Shown one piece after another: positions 45,275 to 58,187 of a stretch of DNA of 64,000 nt. Within the stretch, counting starts at the first letter, position 1. Each line of letters starts with the position of its first letter. The notes beneath the pieces were generated by a model that worked only from the letters and a program-made list of their open reading frames with translations, had not been told where the DNA came from and did not search any database. Source of the stretch: Phlebotomus papatasi. Its lineage: Eukaryota; Arthropoda; Insecta; Diptera; Psychodidae. The stretch is taken from positions 60,078,001 to 60,142,000 of the forward strand of contig NC_077222.1 of NCBI RefSeq assembly GCF_024763615.1, written 5' to 3'. The position numbers and the translations under genes are program-made.

Positions 45275-47024
45275 CACAGAAAAAAGTTTTTCGTAAAAAT
45301 TTGTAAAAAGTTTGTAAGAACTGTATGAAAATCAACGAACTGGGAGTTGGAATTGTCTTCCAACTTCCATTTCGTAAAAAAAGGTTAATTTCACCTCCAA
45401 AAGGTTGTTAAATACAAGTTATCCTCCGAGGTTTGTTAAATTAAACTCCATGGAGGTAAATATTTGTAAGGTGGGGAAATGAGCAGTACACAGGGTAACC
45501 CTTTAGTTCATACTATCCAAATTGTATATTCCCGTACTAATTTATTTTAATAAAAACAATTTATTGGTTTCCTGAAAAATATCATATATTTCACTTTTCA
45601 AATATAATAACATCTCATTTACAAAATTTACATAATCATTACTTTTTGGTACATTTATCAAATTTTCATATAAACTTTGAAACTAAACGTATTTGGCGTA
45701 TTTGGCATTTGTAAAAATTTCTTAAGCCAGAACTTTAAAGGAATAAAATCTAACATTTCATTTTCCTCAAGAAAATCATCAAGAAAATACTCCATTGCAT
45801 CTTCATACAAATCACTTTTTTAAATAGTTTAAAAATTGCATTTCTGTATTGCAACTTTTGAAAGGATCACTTAAAACATTCATTATCAAAAACGAATCTT
45901 CTATTTCAAGTATTAATTTCATTTTTGTTTTCGAAATAACTTTTCATGAAATCACAAATAAAAGACGTAATTTTTACAACTTCAAATCTAAAACAAACTC
46001 TACATATCATATCAAAATTATAGATATTGTTTGTTTTTTGTCTTAAAATATATAAATTCTATCTCTTCGTATGAAAAGAACAAAACTTTCATTTCTAAAT
46101 TACCTTCACTTCGCTTGTGAAAATTAAGACAATTTGCTCTTCCAGATTGTCCATAATCCGGCAGCTCAGATGGTTGCTCCGGTTCGCGATGTCACGCAAA
46201 ATTAATGTCACAAGTTCATTTCGATATCTTTTTGTGAACATTTGGTTCTTATAATATTCCTTTTGCACAACATGTCCCTCAGAGCATTGCAAAATAAGTG
46301 TTAAATCAGGAAATATTCATTCCTGGTGATCACGAGTCATCGAAGTGAGGTTAGATGCCTCCTATGCCCCATGACGATATTAGTTCTCCACTGCCTCCAG
46401 TGCTTCCTGAACAGGACTCGGAGCCCTGTGGCAGGGAGGATTTCGTCGATATCTCTGTCCGTGAGGTCCTCCAGAAACGAATAAGTAGTGCACCTTTCCG
46501 GGAAATAAAAGAATAAAGTCAATTTCACGTGTGTAAAAGAAATTTTTAATTCACTCACCCTGAAGTGTTGGAAAAGCTTCTTCACAACCTTACTCTACCA
46601 ATTGCTGATGGAGGAGATGATCTTCCACTATTTCAATCTCTTCTAGTATCTGTTAATCACTTTTCCACAGTTTTTCAGAAAACCACGCACTAGCACAATT
46701 GTTTTTCACCCAGGAATAAAATGGCGACTGAATGGCATGTCAAAATATGTCATATGGTGGCATGGTTCACAAAAAATTACCTCCTTTGGGGGGTATATTT
46801 GTATTTCAGATCCACAACTATAGCTTTATATACAATTTAAATCTCTACTATAAATTGAACTCCCAATGGAGTTAAATACTTGTAGTTTTTTGACACAATT
46901 TTGTATGATTTACAAATATACCTCCCAAAATCCACCCAATTTACCTCCTTATTTGTTGTTTTGAAATCAACAAACCTCAATCAACGAACTTTGTACAAAC
47001 TTTAACAAATAACTTTTTTCTGTG
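45275..47024 (-). mobile_element. CACAGAAAAAAG-tipped TIR transposon with SAM-like gene
   Basis: TA flanks at 45273-45274 and 47025-47026. The left CACAGAAAAAAGTTTTTCGT pairs with the inverse of the right, CACAGAAAAAAGTTATTTGT. Subterminal regions share further inverted words (TCAACGAACT, ACCTCC). The 1750-bp interior holds the remains of a multi-exon gene on the minus strand (46095-46600). No DDE catalytic motif was found. The superfamily is not assigned. Confidence 0.8.
46095..46600 (-). pseudogene. Multi-exon gene remnant with SAM-like domain
   Basis: Minus strand. A first exon ends VKKLFQHFR at a GTGAGT donor (46553-46558), followed by a ~65-base intron. The second exon (from about 46493) reads FLEDLTDRDIDEILPATGLR, then VLFRKHWRQWR, the pattern of a short SAM-like domain with its LxxLTDxDIxxILP core. 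The third exon (about 46280-46104) reads YRNELVTLILRDIANRSNHL, then LEEQIVLIFTSE, and ends at a GTAATT donor. A possible further exon near 45640-45780 reads DLYEDAMEYFLDDFLEEN. Similar SAM-plus-helical proteins occur as repeated hypothetical genes in insect genomes; that recollection is not verified here. The frames break between exons 2 and 3. It lies inside TIRs, so it is presumably cargo or a remnant of the element's own gene. Confidence 0.6.
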
Positions 47025-47719
47025 TAGGTAAATTGCCACGAAAAGTCCCGCTGTCACAAACAAATTCGCTGTAGAATGGATTGTGGATGAAAATTCCAGT
47101 GTTCCTGTTTCACTATGAAATTTTCACTTAGTCTCGTACCTGGAGTGATCCAAGGCAAACACCCGGGATAGTGTGAGATTGATAAACACTAAGGGTTCTC
47201 CTCGTTTGAACATTGTTTCACCTGAGCAGAGGGAGAAATGTTGTGTCAGAGACGATTTTCACATTTTCGATTTCCGCCATTCTCACTCAACCCAACATTG
47301 TGATTGGAAATTGAAGAAAAATACATCCAAGCTTGATCCTTTGCCAATCTTTTCGTTCCATTTCATTTCGCTGACAAATAAACGTGAACGCGACAAGGGT
47401 TCAAATCCCATGGAAAAGTGTATGACCTATCTTAAAACAATTGTACAGGGAAAATCGGAAACCGCTTGATTTTACAGAATTTCATGCTGTAAACAAATTT
47501 TACGTTTACATCTTACTTGAAAAACCGATTTTGTGTGACATTGTTGAGAATAGTCAAATTTTGCATTTTAAATAGAGTTTTTTTTTATTTCGCTGTTTAT
47601 TATTATTTTTTAAACTAAAACCGAAAACAATTATTTAATCATTAAGATCAGTAATACATAAACGGTTTTTTTTGTTAAGGCCGCAACAATTTTGTAAGTA
47701 TTTTACAAATTCCAGAATA
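47025..47719. other. Stretch without recognised genes
   Basis: There is a 98-codon plus frame at 47173-47469 with no recognised domain. No other feature. Confidence 0.45.
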
Positions 47720-47903
47720 GGGTAAAGTGCCCATGCTTCGTACAATCCCAAGCTTTGTAATTGTTAAATTTTTTCTATGTTTCTCAATAAATGTGACTCA
47801 TCGCATCCACATTTTAAAAACTAGGGGAAAGTGTCCAGTTTTTAAAATTTATTACGGAGTCACATTTTTTTGAAAAATTTAGTCATTATGAAGTCACTAT
47901 CCC
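47720..47903. mobile_element. G-tip MITE of the 43607 family, truncated right arm
   Basis: The left tip GGGTAAAGTGCCCATGCTTC follows TA at 47718-47719. GCTTCGTA and GCTTTGTA start at bases 16 and 33 (17-base period). An internal tip TAGGGGAAAGTGTCC lies at 47823, as in 43607-43822. The right arm lost most of its terminal sequence. Confidence 0.82.
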
Positions 47904-48027
47904 ATATATGTTGAACCTGTTGAACACTCTACAAAAGATGACAAAATATCATTCATGAACTACAATCCAAGAATATTGCAGGACAAGTTTGAGGACTTGA
48001 GAAGAAGCTCCTGTCGAATTCACTTAC
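47904..48027. other. Short spacer between MITEs
   Basis: No supported feature. Confidence 0.5.
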
Positions 48028-48136
48028 GACGTCTACACACTAGAGAAATTTATGTCCATATTGAAGAGTTTTTGCTACACATGTGTAAAGAATTTGCTTC
48101 AATATGGACATAAATTTTTCTAGTGTGTAGAGGCCA
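48028..48136. mobile_element. Hairpin MITE, family H, copy 2
   Basis: It is a palindrome matching 41934-42040: CTACACACTAGAGAAATTTA and inverse, arms joined by a short loop (TTGCTACACATGTGTAAAGA). The outermost bases of the left end have drifted (GACGTCTACAC versus TGGCCTCTACAC). Confidence 0.85.
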
Positions 48137-49549
48137 TCAGTCACTGCAATTTTCCAATGAATCAGTGACATTTTAAGTAGGAGTGTATTGGTACCTGTGA
48201 GATGCTTGGACGTAATCACCGTAATTAACAATGGAGGTAAAATTCGAAAAAGCTGTATGGGTTTGTAATAACAAAGGATATCTTCTTTCGAAAAAGGAAA
48301 ATGAAATTCTGAAAGAAAACAAAAGAATGTATAAGAAAACTGATAGGATCATTTGGCCTTTAGAGATAGTAATAATGGCATTTTTGTTTATAAAATGAAA
48401 TATTTTGGGAATGTTTCTGTGTTGAATCGACGGCTCAGAATAAAAAAAAGAAAAACTCGCAAAAGGCAAAGTCTACAGGAGAGTGTTTTGACGCTGTATG
48501 TATAGTCATATTTCAGTAAAAATGGACCACCTTTTTTATTTTCAATATTACGGATACGTTTTTAAAGCTGACGAATTTCACTGTTTTAACCTTTCTTTGA
48601 AGACTTTAGATTAGATAACAGTATTAAAAAGGTTTATATAAAATTGATTACCTCAAATAATTTTAAAAAAAGTTGTTGATAAGTTGATTAAACATAATGG
48701 ACTTTATGGTAGTTTCATAATGCTAGTAGAGTTAATTTAAAACAAATTCTATTTCTAATTCAAAGGATGTACTTTTAATTTGAAAACTTATTGAATATTT
48801 AAGACATAATATAAAATGATTGCTTCAATAGAATGGTATAATTACATAAATATCCTGATATTTGTCCATACAACTCTATTTCAAATCATATGAAATACTT
48901 ATTCAACGAGAAGATTGCATCTCTAATGAAGTCGTTATACGAATTACTGAATAATTCCAACAAATGTCGTGTTCAGTTTTTCTGTGGCGGTGAAATCTGT
49001 TTCAACCGCGGGGAAGTACATTCAGAGAGTGTTTGTGAGTTAAATAAAGGAAAAAATAGAGAAAGTAATTTAAAAGTTTCTTTTACAGACAATTCTTTCC
49101 ATCTCCGAAAGATGCACTTCTTTGTCTCATTGTTCGTATTCTTTCAATTTTCTCTTGTCGCAGTTTGGTTTAACAAACTATTCGTCTCCAACCACATTTG
49201 CTTCGCATGCAAATCTAATTAACTACTATCTTTTCGTGAAAATTATCTAGAGCTCCTGTCCATGTATTAATTACAAAAATTCAAAATCTTTGTTGAAATG
49301 AAAAATTTGCCAACGGATTATTTCATTGAATAAAATAGTTTAATTATTGTAGAAAAAAGTTTAGGTCTTGGATATTAAGGGTTGGGAAAATAAGAAGAGA
49401 TGCCTGTTATAACACTGTGAATGAACATCTTATTAATATGAGTTTTGCGTTCTAAAGAATTATATTTATAATGACGGCTGCATTCCGTATACAACAGTCT
49501 AGTCTGATTTTGAATAATTCCACTCTTGAGAAATACATTATTCTCGGTA
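48137..49549. other. Stretch without recognised genes
   Basis: The largest frames are 110 codons (plus, 48890-49222) and 98 codons (minus, 48173-48469). The first has a hydrophobic stretch near its end but no recognisable domain. Both are weak. Confidence 0.4.
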
Positions 49550-49764
49550 GGGGGAAGTAGGGCTCCTTTGAATTGGGGCAGTTTTGAAGTTGGGCTTTTC
49601 TCTTCTATTTGTAAATAAAACTGGACCCTATCACGATATAATTTAGCTCCACAAATCAATTCTGAATCTGAATCGAATGATGATAAGATTCAGTTCCATT
49701 TAAAAATCAAAAGAAAAAGCTCAATTTCAAAGCTGCCCCAATTCAAAGGTGCCCCACTTCTCCA
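49550..49764. mobile_element. G-tip MITE (word TTTGAANTTGGG)
   Basis: It starts after TA at 49548-49549. The left arm has TTTGAATTGGGG and TTTGAAGTTGGG 16 bases apart. The inverse of the right arm has CTTTGAATTGGGG and CTTTGAAATTG with the same period. It is about 215 bp. A relative split by a Harbinger-like MITE lies at 62519-63129. Confidence 0.9.
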
Positions 49765-50685
49765 TACCTGCCTCTAAAGTTTATGCAAATTTAGTGGGTA
49801 TTATGTGTATCTGACATGTGCAAACTAGAAATCGCAAGATATTCACAAATTTCTGTTGACCTGAAATGGAACAAACGCTTTACCAGTTTACAACATTCTT
49901 ATTCGAAAGTTTTGCGAGCATTAAAATTGGAAATTCAGCGTAGGATAATCTCTTTGAACTATGTGACTAATTGGTAATGGTAATTCATTCTGAACAGAGA
50001 TAATAGAATCAAACACATAAGTGCAAAAACCTATTGAAGTCTTATCAAATTCGTCAACTTTCATTTAAAGTTTGCTCATTTGCATTTAGCTAGTCTTCAC
50101 TAAAGAGAATTGTATTTGATTGTGCTGAACAAACACAGTTTTTGTTTTGTGAAAATTGTCAATTTGAGAACATGGTTACCAATTTCATTTAGATGGGCTT
50201 TTGTTTAACTCGTTTTAAATTAAATGAATATCCCTCTACGTCAATTTGCACATATCATTATTTATCACAGACCGAGTCATAAATCCCAGTTAAATATCTA
50301 CACAAAACACTACTGAAAGGATTTAATTCCATTTCCCCGATTAAATTCGTTTTTTTTTGGCATATAAATTTCACGATAAAAGGTAAAATAGAAAGAGTTG
50401 GAAAATTGACTAGAAATAATTCAATGAATGGATAAAAATGTAATTACAAGTCCGTAACAAAAAGAGCAAAACAAATTTTGTGAAGGATTTTGGAGGGATA
50501 AAGTCTGGGTGAAAATTAAATGAATAACTGAACTTCATATCTATCTGGTATGCTGAAGCAGCTTTTCATATATGTCTTTTAGTCAATTACCCTAATTTTG
50601 ATCTGGAGGATCTTAACTAAAGAATGTAGCCATATAAATACTTTTTCTGAGTATTTATATACTAATATTCTATTAATCTTTTGAT
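49765..50685. other. AT-rich spacer
   Basis: No supported feature. Confidence 0.5.
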
Positions 50686-51435
50686 ACCCAGCACACAATA
50701 AATTTTGTTTTGTATACAAAATGTTTTAGACTTTTCAGTGAGAGTGAATGAAGCGTAGATCTAGTCATTTCGCTCATTCTTATAGACAATTTTGAAAACA
50801 TGTTTACAAACAAAAGTTATTGTGCGCTAGACATTATGCCTAGCACACTTTTATTTTGTAGACATGCAAATATACTTTCGAAACTGCCTGTGAGAGTGAG
50901 CGAGTGGACTATATTTAGATCTCGCTTATGATCAGTGCACAATAACTTTTGTTTATAAACATGTTTTCAAAACTTCCCATGAGAATGAGCGAGATGACTA
51001 GATCTAGATGCCACTCACTAACATTGAAATGTCAAAAACATGTTTAGTAAACAAAAGTTAATGTGTGTTGGGCATTATGACTAGCGTACAATTAATTTTG
51101 TTTGTAAACATGTTTTCAAAAATTTCTATAAGAGTGAGCGAGATGACTAGATCTAGTTCTCACTCAATCACATTGTAATGTCAAAAACATGTTAACACAA
51201 CAAAAGTTATTGTGCGTTGGGCATTATGCACAACGCACAATAACTTTTGTTTAGTAAATATGTTGTTGACATTTCAATTAGAGTAAGTGAGATCTAGATC
51301 TAGTCATCTCGCTCATTCTCATGGGAAATCTTGAAAACATGTTTACAAACAAAAGTTATTGTGCGTTGGGCATTATTCTCACTGAAATGTCAAAAACATG
51401 TTTACAAAACAAATGTTATTGTGCACTGAGCATAA
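50686..51435. repeat. Array of six abutting family C MITEs
   Basis: Units: 50686-50838 (reverse), 50839-50933 (partial), 50934-51079, 51080-51228, 51229-51376 (reverse) and 51377-51435 (partial). Full units are 146-153 bp and match the single copy at 39313-39463. They share GAGCGAGATGACTAGATCTAG cores and ACGCACAATAACTTTTGTTT ends. Junctions keep the form GGGCATTATG, with TA in the centre. Orientations are mixed. Confidence 0.92.
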
Positions 51436-51830
51436 GTTTATTTAAAGCTTAAGATGTTTATAATACAAAATGCAAGTCTCGATTAGTATTAAAATAAATT
51501 ATGATAAAAAATCGCAACTATATACAATACATCATACCCTGAACTTAACATTTTAAAAATCCAGTATGAGCTTAGTTCTTTTGTGAAATACATTTTTGAA
51601 ACCTAAAATTTAATATTACATCAGTCTTCAAGTTTAAGGTATATCCATATGGGGCTTTTAATAAAAGAGGTTCTCTGTGAAATTTGTTATTTAAGTTTGA
51701 TAAAGGTTATAGATTGAGCTTATTTCGGAAAATCCACCAATGCAATTTAGAAATTCAAGACTTTCGGGAACCGGGCTAAGCCTAAGATAAGAAAGCCGAA
51801 TAACATGATGATTGCATTAAATCTTTTTTA
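51436..51830. other. AT-rich spacer
   Basis: No supported feature. Confidence 0.5.
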
Positions 51831-52108
51831 GGGCGAAGTGGGGCACACCTTTGAATTGAGACAGGATTGAAATTGGGATTTTCTCTCTTATAAAATTGGA
51901 CGTTTTAGAAAATGTGTCATACTTTTTTCATTATGGTCTCTAGAAAAAATCAGGAAGTTTAGAGCTTTGAACTATACTGTTTCATACATCCAATATCCTA
52001 ATTCAAGTTATGAAACATAAAAAGATTTGACAAACCTTATCATTTTTTTCACAAATTATGTGGGAATAGAAAGCTTCTTTTGCAGGCTAAATCTAGCTCG
52101 GTCTCCCC
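51831..52108. mobile_element. Degenerate G-tip MITE (49550 family)
   Basis: The left arm after TA (GGGCGAAGTGGGGCACACCT, then TTTGAATTGAG and TTGAAATTGGG 16 bases apart) matches 49550-49764. The right side ends TCTCCCC-TA, but the inner right arm no longer pairs well. Confidence 0.55.
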
Positions 52109-54329
52109 TAATAGAAAACGTGAGTTAAAATCACTATTAAAGTATTTCATTACAAAATCCCCTTCTAAATGCAAAATTTTAGGACTTGTCTATTCCAAAA
52201 GCATATAAAAAATATACGAGAAAGGCTTTTTTCACGTTTATATACCTAAAATTAGTTTAAACAAAATGCCTTATGTAAATGTAATCGATATGTTCCTTCT
52301 TTTCCTTTTTTTAAATTTACGATTTTAAAACCTCGAAAATTTGTGAGACTTTAATTAGATTTTCTTCCTTTTTCCACCCTCATAAATTCGTGTCTATGTA
52401 AAAGTGTTCTTCTGAGAGATTATAGAAGAAAGTTTGGCAGTTGCTCTTCTATAGCTATTTGACCTTTCGGAAGTGGGGAGCTTCATATGCCATGAAGAAA
52501 CTCCCATAAATCAAAGTAGAAAAGTTTCTCGTCGTCCAAAGTGTGTCCCTTGAATGCCTAATCTACAATAAACTGTGAGGATATTTTGAGGCTGAGTAAT
52601 CAGTATATGTAAGATACATCTACCAGAAAAGAAATTAGAATTCACTGAAACTCATTAGATATTCTTATAGTCTAAGAAAATCGGTTAAATTTGTAAAATC
52701 AAGTGCGATTTAACAATTTGTGCAAGTACTAAACAAATAAATACATTGTGTACCACTCCATTACGGCATCGCCAAATATCAAAAATTTTGCAACCATATC
52801 TCATCCGATTCGCTCCATAAGCTTCTTCCTGAAAGCTCCAACCGCAAGTTCAGAGAGTAGTGAGCCTGCATCGAGCCACACTTTTAAGATGCCTCCCAAG
52901 ATCATATTGAGACTACAATTTTGCAATGCAACTCACCAAGTGAAAATTTTCCGGAGTCGGATGCTTCATTGACAATATCTTCCGTTCCTTCAAGGATAAT
53001 GCATTAACTCACAATGTAGAGACCGCAGACCTATTCACTTATAGATTTTTTTAAAGAACTTGTCTTCATATGCTTTCATTCCACGAAAAGAGTGGCAAGC
53101 ACAGAGCCTTTGCATTGTCATTGAGCTTTTGAATAAGACATATACTTTTTCTGAAACTTGCACACAAAGTAAGTTTCAGAGAAGAAATTAATTATACCCA
53201 CCATTAAATCACATGAAAGTCTCAATTCCTCTTTCGAAGTTGAAGGATGTTTGCCATTGAAATTACCCCGTTTTCTTTCCAATTTAACTGTGTTTCATTC
53301 GTGTCACAACTTCTGTAACCGTGCAGGTCAGCAAATCTTTTGCGATCAAACTAACATTCTCAATGTAAGAAGTTTTAAAATTGTTCATTTAAAAAAATAC
53401 CATCAGCCCTTTAAATGAACAATCATTAAATCATTAAATAAACATTAAAATTAAAACGGAAACCCACAATGAGTTCGATGGAAGAAAAATTTAAATTGAA
53501 CGTGGTCGCATTTTTAGACATTTTTCATTTTTACCTTTTAAAATTTCTAATTTGATAATATTTTTGAAATAATTTGTCTCAAGAACTTAGTAGAAGTTCA
53601 ATTTATCATTAAATCGTAGCTTTTTATATTGTTTTAAAATTAGATGCGAACGCAAATTGGATTAAATCGTTAGTTTAAAGTCCTAACTCAAGGTTGATCT
53701 CACTTAATTTGATTTTATTATTTAAATAGTTTTATGATATCACTTTAAACAGTCTTCAGATCTAAGGTTTATCCCTACCATTTAACTCTTCTAATTTAAT
53801 GAATGCAAGTTCAATGATTTCGGAACAAATCACTGAACTTGCTTATAGGTTATAAACTGGAAACTTTCAGGAACTGGCAATATCCCCTGATCTGAAGAAG
53901 AGTCTAAAGACTGTTTATGAGCTTGAGCTTTACATGATCTTCCCATTTCACTAGGGTACAAATTAGAATTCCGAACAACATGGAATTTGAAAGTTCTGAA
54001 GTTTTGAAAATCATCTAATTTATTTATTATAAAGTTCTCATAGAGTTTTCGGAACTTACAATTGGTTTGTCTAGAATTAAACGTCACGTGTAATTTCAAA
54101 TTTAGCCCTATACCTTTTTATATTTTAAGGATAATTATTAATCAGTCAAAACCTGAATGATTAATAAACTGATAATAAAAAAAAACTGACTTGACAACAA
54201 TTTAAAGATTCCGGTTGAGTTGGACTTTTTAAGACGTAAAACTTTTAAACAGGACCCTTAGTATTTATTATCAGATATGAATAAACCATCAGAATTTCTT
54301 TTTTTTCCTAATCTCCAAAATTCACAATA
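52109..54329. other. Stretch without recognised genes
   Basis: A hairpin with 13-base arms (TTGTTCATTTAAA) lies at about 53382-53424. Frames of 74-89 codons (52748-52972 plus, 53830-54099 minus) show no domain. The rest is AT-rich. Confidence 0.45.
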
Positions 54330-54537
54330 GGGGAAAGCGGATATTATTATATTATATTATATTATATTTTTTCAATATGTTATAAATTAATTTGACCCAT
54401 TATAATATTATATTTTAATAGCTAGTCCAATGCCTCAAATTTTCAAAAAAGAGCTGTGGGTGAAATCCATAAGAAAAAATAGAGAAAAAAATTAATTGTC
54501 TAAAGCTTGAGTCGTCCGAAGGAAGCGCGCTTTGCCC
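54330..54537. mobile_element. G-tip MITE with ATTAT simple repeat
   Basis: TA flanks both ends. The tips GGGGAAAGCG and inverse GGGCAAAGCG pair for only about 10-12 bases. In the right arm CTTCGGAC and CTTTAGAC lie 16 bases apart. The left arm is overwritten by an ATTAT microsatellite at 54343-54368. Confidence 0.65.
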
Positions 54538-57500
54538 TACACTAGAATTTATACAATAAAAATATACATAGATATATGTTGATATACAATGAAATAAACT
54601 TTTCAAAGATTTTTTTATTTACTAATAAATATTTATTCAATAAATTTTCAATACTTGTTCTTTTTCTTTTAAAATGATATTTGTTGTCATATAAAATTTC
54701 ACATAAAGACACTTGAAGAATCACAATTCTCACGAGTTATAAAAGTCATTGCTAACTTTTTCAAGGATGTTTTCCATCAAGTTGCTCCTCCAGGACAATG
54801 AATCGGGTGACAGAGTTGGGAATTTTTTTCTAGAAAATGCATCCGAAAAAGCAAATATACGTATATAAAATTTAAACTCAGTTCATTGTACGACGGTAAT
54901 TGTTAATTTATTTACCATGAAGACTTTTCATAACAGGAGTAAAAAAAGTCTGTTAATTGGACGCCTTTAAAGTCCTGATTGAATTTCCATGTTGTTGGCG
55001 AAGGGAAATTCTTGTGTTGGTCTATTCTATGGGTTTATTTTATTACACGGTTCTCAATCTATACTTTTTCGTAGGAAAATTAATTTGCAGTAATTGAAAA
55101 AGTTTAATTGCTCTGGCTACCCCTTCAATTCAGGGGAGTATGGGGCAGTTTTATGAATGAATATTGCATTGAAATTTGCAAATTATTTACAAAAATATTG
55201 TCAAAATTTAGGTTTACAATAACATATTAATAAGTTATTATAATGAAAGTAAAATTGCTATAGAGTGATGTTGGTGTTGTTCTAATCTGGTAATAACTTC
55301 AATATTTTAGAAATTGGTTTACCTCTGAAATCTTTGAAAGTTTCTTTTTGAGAGATAAAGCGTTATTAAAATATTGATTTTATTAACGCTTAAATATTAA
55401 CAGTTTTATTTAATATTTATTTCTTTTATTACTGATTATACTTATAATACCTACTGAATAGTGGGCCAGGCGACTTCTTTAACAACATGTGTATATGCAT
55501 TCAAAGCATCCCACGAAAATTAAAAAAAAAAGAAAAATACTAAATTTTAAAGTGCTTTTTCTGAAACCACTCTTCAATCCCTATGAATGCAATATTAAAC
55601 ATAATTGAATTTGCTTTTTTTTTCAATTAAAATGCAACCATATTTCAAGTCATTGAGCGTTCATACGTTTCTAAAGGACCTTTTTGCAAATTTACATCCA
55701 TGGGATTCCTTCAACTTTGAACACATTGTAAAGCATAAAAAGCACTATTATACCCTTGTTAAGTTTACTTGAAAAAAATATTGATCGATTTGAGAATTTT
55801 ATAAGCCAAAAAGAAAAAGGGAAATGTCGAAAGTTATCCATCTTCTCGTCAAGCGTCGTTTTGGTGCTTTTACTACCAAAAGGAATCCAGTGAAAAAGTA
55901 TATTGTCCTTTTTGTGCAAATGCTTTCAAAACCCAAGAACTAGAGTGGATGGAAATTTCTTAGTATTTGGTCAAAAATCATTTTTCAAACGCATGTAAGA
56001 TTAATGGTCATTTTCTCCTTACAATGTGATGCTGTGACATAACATTCTATTCATATTTTAAATTGTTCGTTATAAATATATTCTACGGAGAAAAAACTGG
56101 AGATAGTCAGGATTTTACAGAACAGCATATTGGAATATTTATGAATATAATTTTAAAGATTTTAAATATTTTATGTAGTACTGAGGATTATTCATTAAAA
56201 GACAGAAAATAAATCCAAATCTGTATCTAAAATTCAACAAATATTTTTTTTAAATAAAAGTACTGGTAAGGTTTTTATCAAAAATAACAAAAAATGTTGA
56301 AAACTAATCTGGATTTTGGTGAAATCCTTTCAAATTTTACATATTTTATTTCAATTTATTAATTAATAAAACGTGTTTATTATTTTTTTCGCAAAAATTT
56401 TGTTTTTTCATAAACTTGACTGAAAATTTTTCTATAACCTTCTTCAACTTTCAAATGAATTTTTAGGTATTGATAAATTGCTCATATTAAAAACCTCTAA
56501 TGAATTATGCTGACCGAGGCTTAATATTGACATTCTTCAACAATTAACAAAAGCTCATATTATGACTTATTACAAAAAAGCTGATTACAGAACATTCACC
56601 AATGCTTTGAAAATATGTAATAAAAATCGCTATTTGAAATTATGAGTAATTATAAGAGATTTTATGAAATCCCAATATGTGTACCTACACATTACGCAAT
56701 AAATTCACTGTATAAGAATTTAAATATTCTGCTTCCTGATAATTCAATTGAAGCAAATATTAAAAAAAAATGTCATGAGCTTTTTTATGAAATTATCATT
56801 TAAAATACTGTAACATAATTTATCATTTTATATTATTCATAAATTTTTATTTTTCTCATTAAATTTCAATTCGACTGTTCTGTTCATTTTATGAGAAATT
56901 AGTAATATAAAAAGGACGGAGAATTAAAAAAAAATTACATATCCAATGAAATGGATTTTGATTCTCTTCAAAGTATTAATAAGTTTGATTTCATATTAAT
57001 TTAATCTATTTTTTAAGGATGTCTATTAAATTATTTCAGTCAAAAAGTGAACTTCAAATATCTGAAGAAATAAATTTGTAGATTATGGCGACTAATGAAA
57101 AAATTATTTAAGAATTCAATATAAAATTACATTAAATATTACATATTATTAAAATTTATAAAAAAAAATGTAGTTAGAAAGTAATGTATACAAAGTAAAA
57201 ATAGTAGAAGACATTTGTAAATGAATCAATTTTAGAGGATTTTCTCGTGACTTCACCACACATCCTTAAGCTTATGCTTATATGTGCGGAACATGAATCA
57301 AGATGACCCTTCTAAAAATCTTAAAAGCCTTGAGGTCTAAGAATGAAATAGAATTTCCTTGAAGAAGTAATTTAGCACAGAATAAAAGATACCCTCGGAG
57401 GTTGCATGTGTCATTATTCATTCTATTCACGTCGCAAGCGGAAAAGGAATCTGACACTGGAAAAGCCTTATGAGATTTCTCCTTTAGCACCTCGTTTTTG

Positions 57501-58187
57501 ATCACATTTTGGACCAGATATATTGCAAAATCTCCTTAGTGTATGTGATAAAATGTAATTCAATCCATACGAATACTATTTGACATAGGCAGAAAGCAGA
57601 AATTTTATTTCATTTCTTGTTAAACTTCATTCAATCTCTTTTGCGGGTTTCGTTTAATATTTAATCGGTTTAGAATCCAGATTCCTTCCAGATGAAATAT
57701 ATTACAGAATAAAATTATGTATCCTTAGAAACAAAATACAAATCTGTTAAACCTGTTAAACATGAAGCTCACTAATTCGAATATAAAATTGAAGGAGATT
57801 AAAATATCAAGTTTTATCTTTACATCTTGAGCCTTTGCAACTTTCTTTCTAAGATTACGTGGAAAACAAGTTTTTCCTATCTTTCACGTCCTTAGAAAAG
57901 ATATTTTTATTGGGCTTTTTTTGGTTTTGCTTCGGCTTATCAATTTGCTTCCAACCACGGAAACTTCCATCCAGGAAACTTAATTTTAAAACTTTTACTC
58001 AGAGTTCAACTTTTGTGAACTGTGGCCGACTTAAAGACGGCGCTATAGTTTTTTTTATTCAGAGAAAATTCAAAAGGCGGAAAATTGTTTTAGTTCGAGC
58101 CCCTCTCTGCACTGCGATAAAAATTTATTTACAAAAAATTGCAATTCATTAAAATTTCGTGAAATAAGAACGAATTACAAGACAAGT
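54538..58187. other. AT-rich stretch, nothing recognised
   Basis: This is 3.6 kb with only short frames (up to 97 codons at 57859-58152). No TIR pairs, SINE boxes or tRNA-like sequence were recognised. Confidence 0.5.

Noticed and set aside
48890..49222. 110-codon plus frame with a hydrophobic C-terminal stretch
   Set aside because: No recognisable family, no supporting context and an AT-rich surround. Treated as chance.
50686..51435. CRISPR-like array
   Set aside because: Units are ~150-bp palindromic MITEs in mixed orientation, in a eukaryotic genome. There are no short repeats with unique spacers.
55132..55160. CAGGGGAGTATGGGGCAG as a hAT or G-tip end
   Set aside because: No inverse partner and no flanking duplication found.
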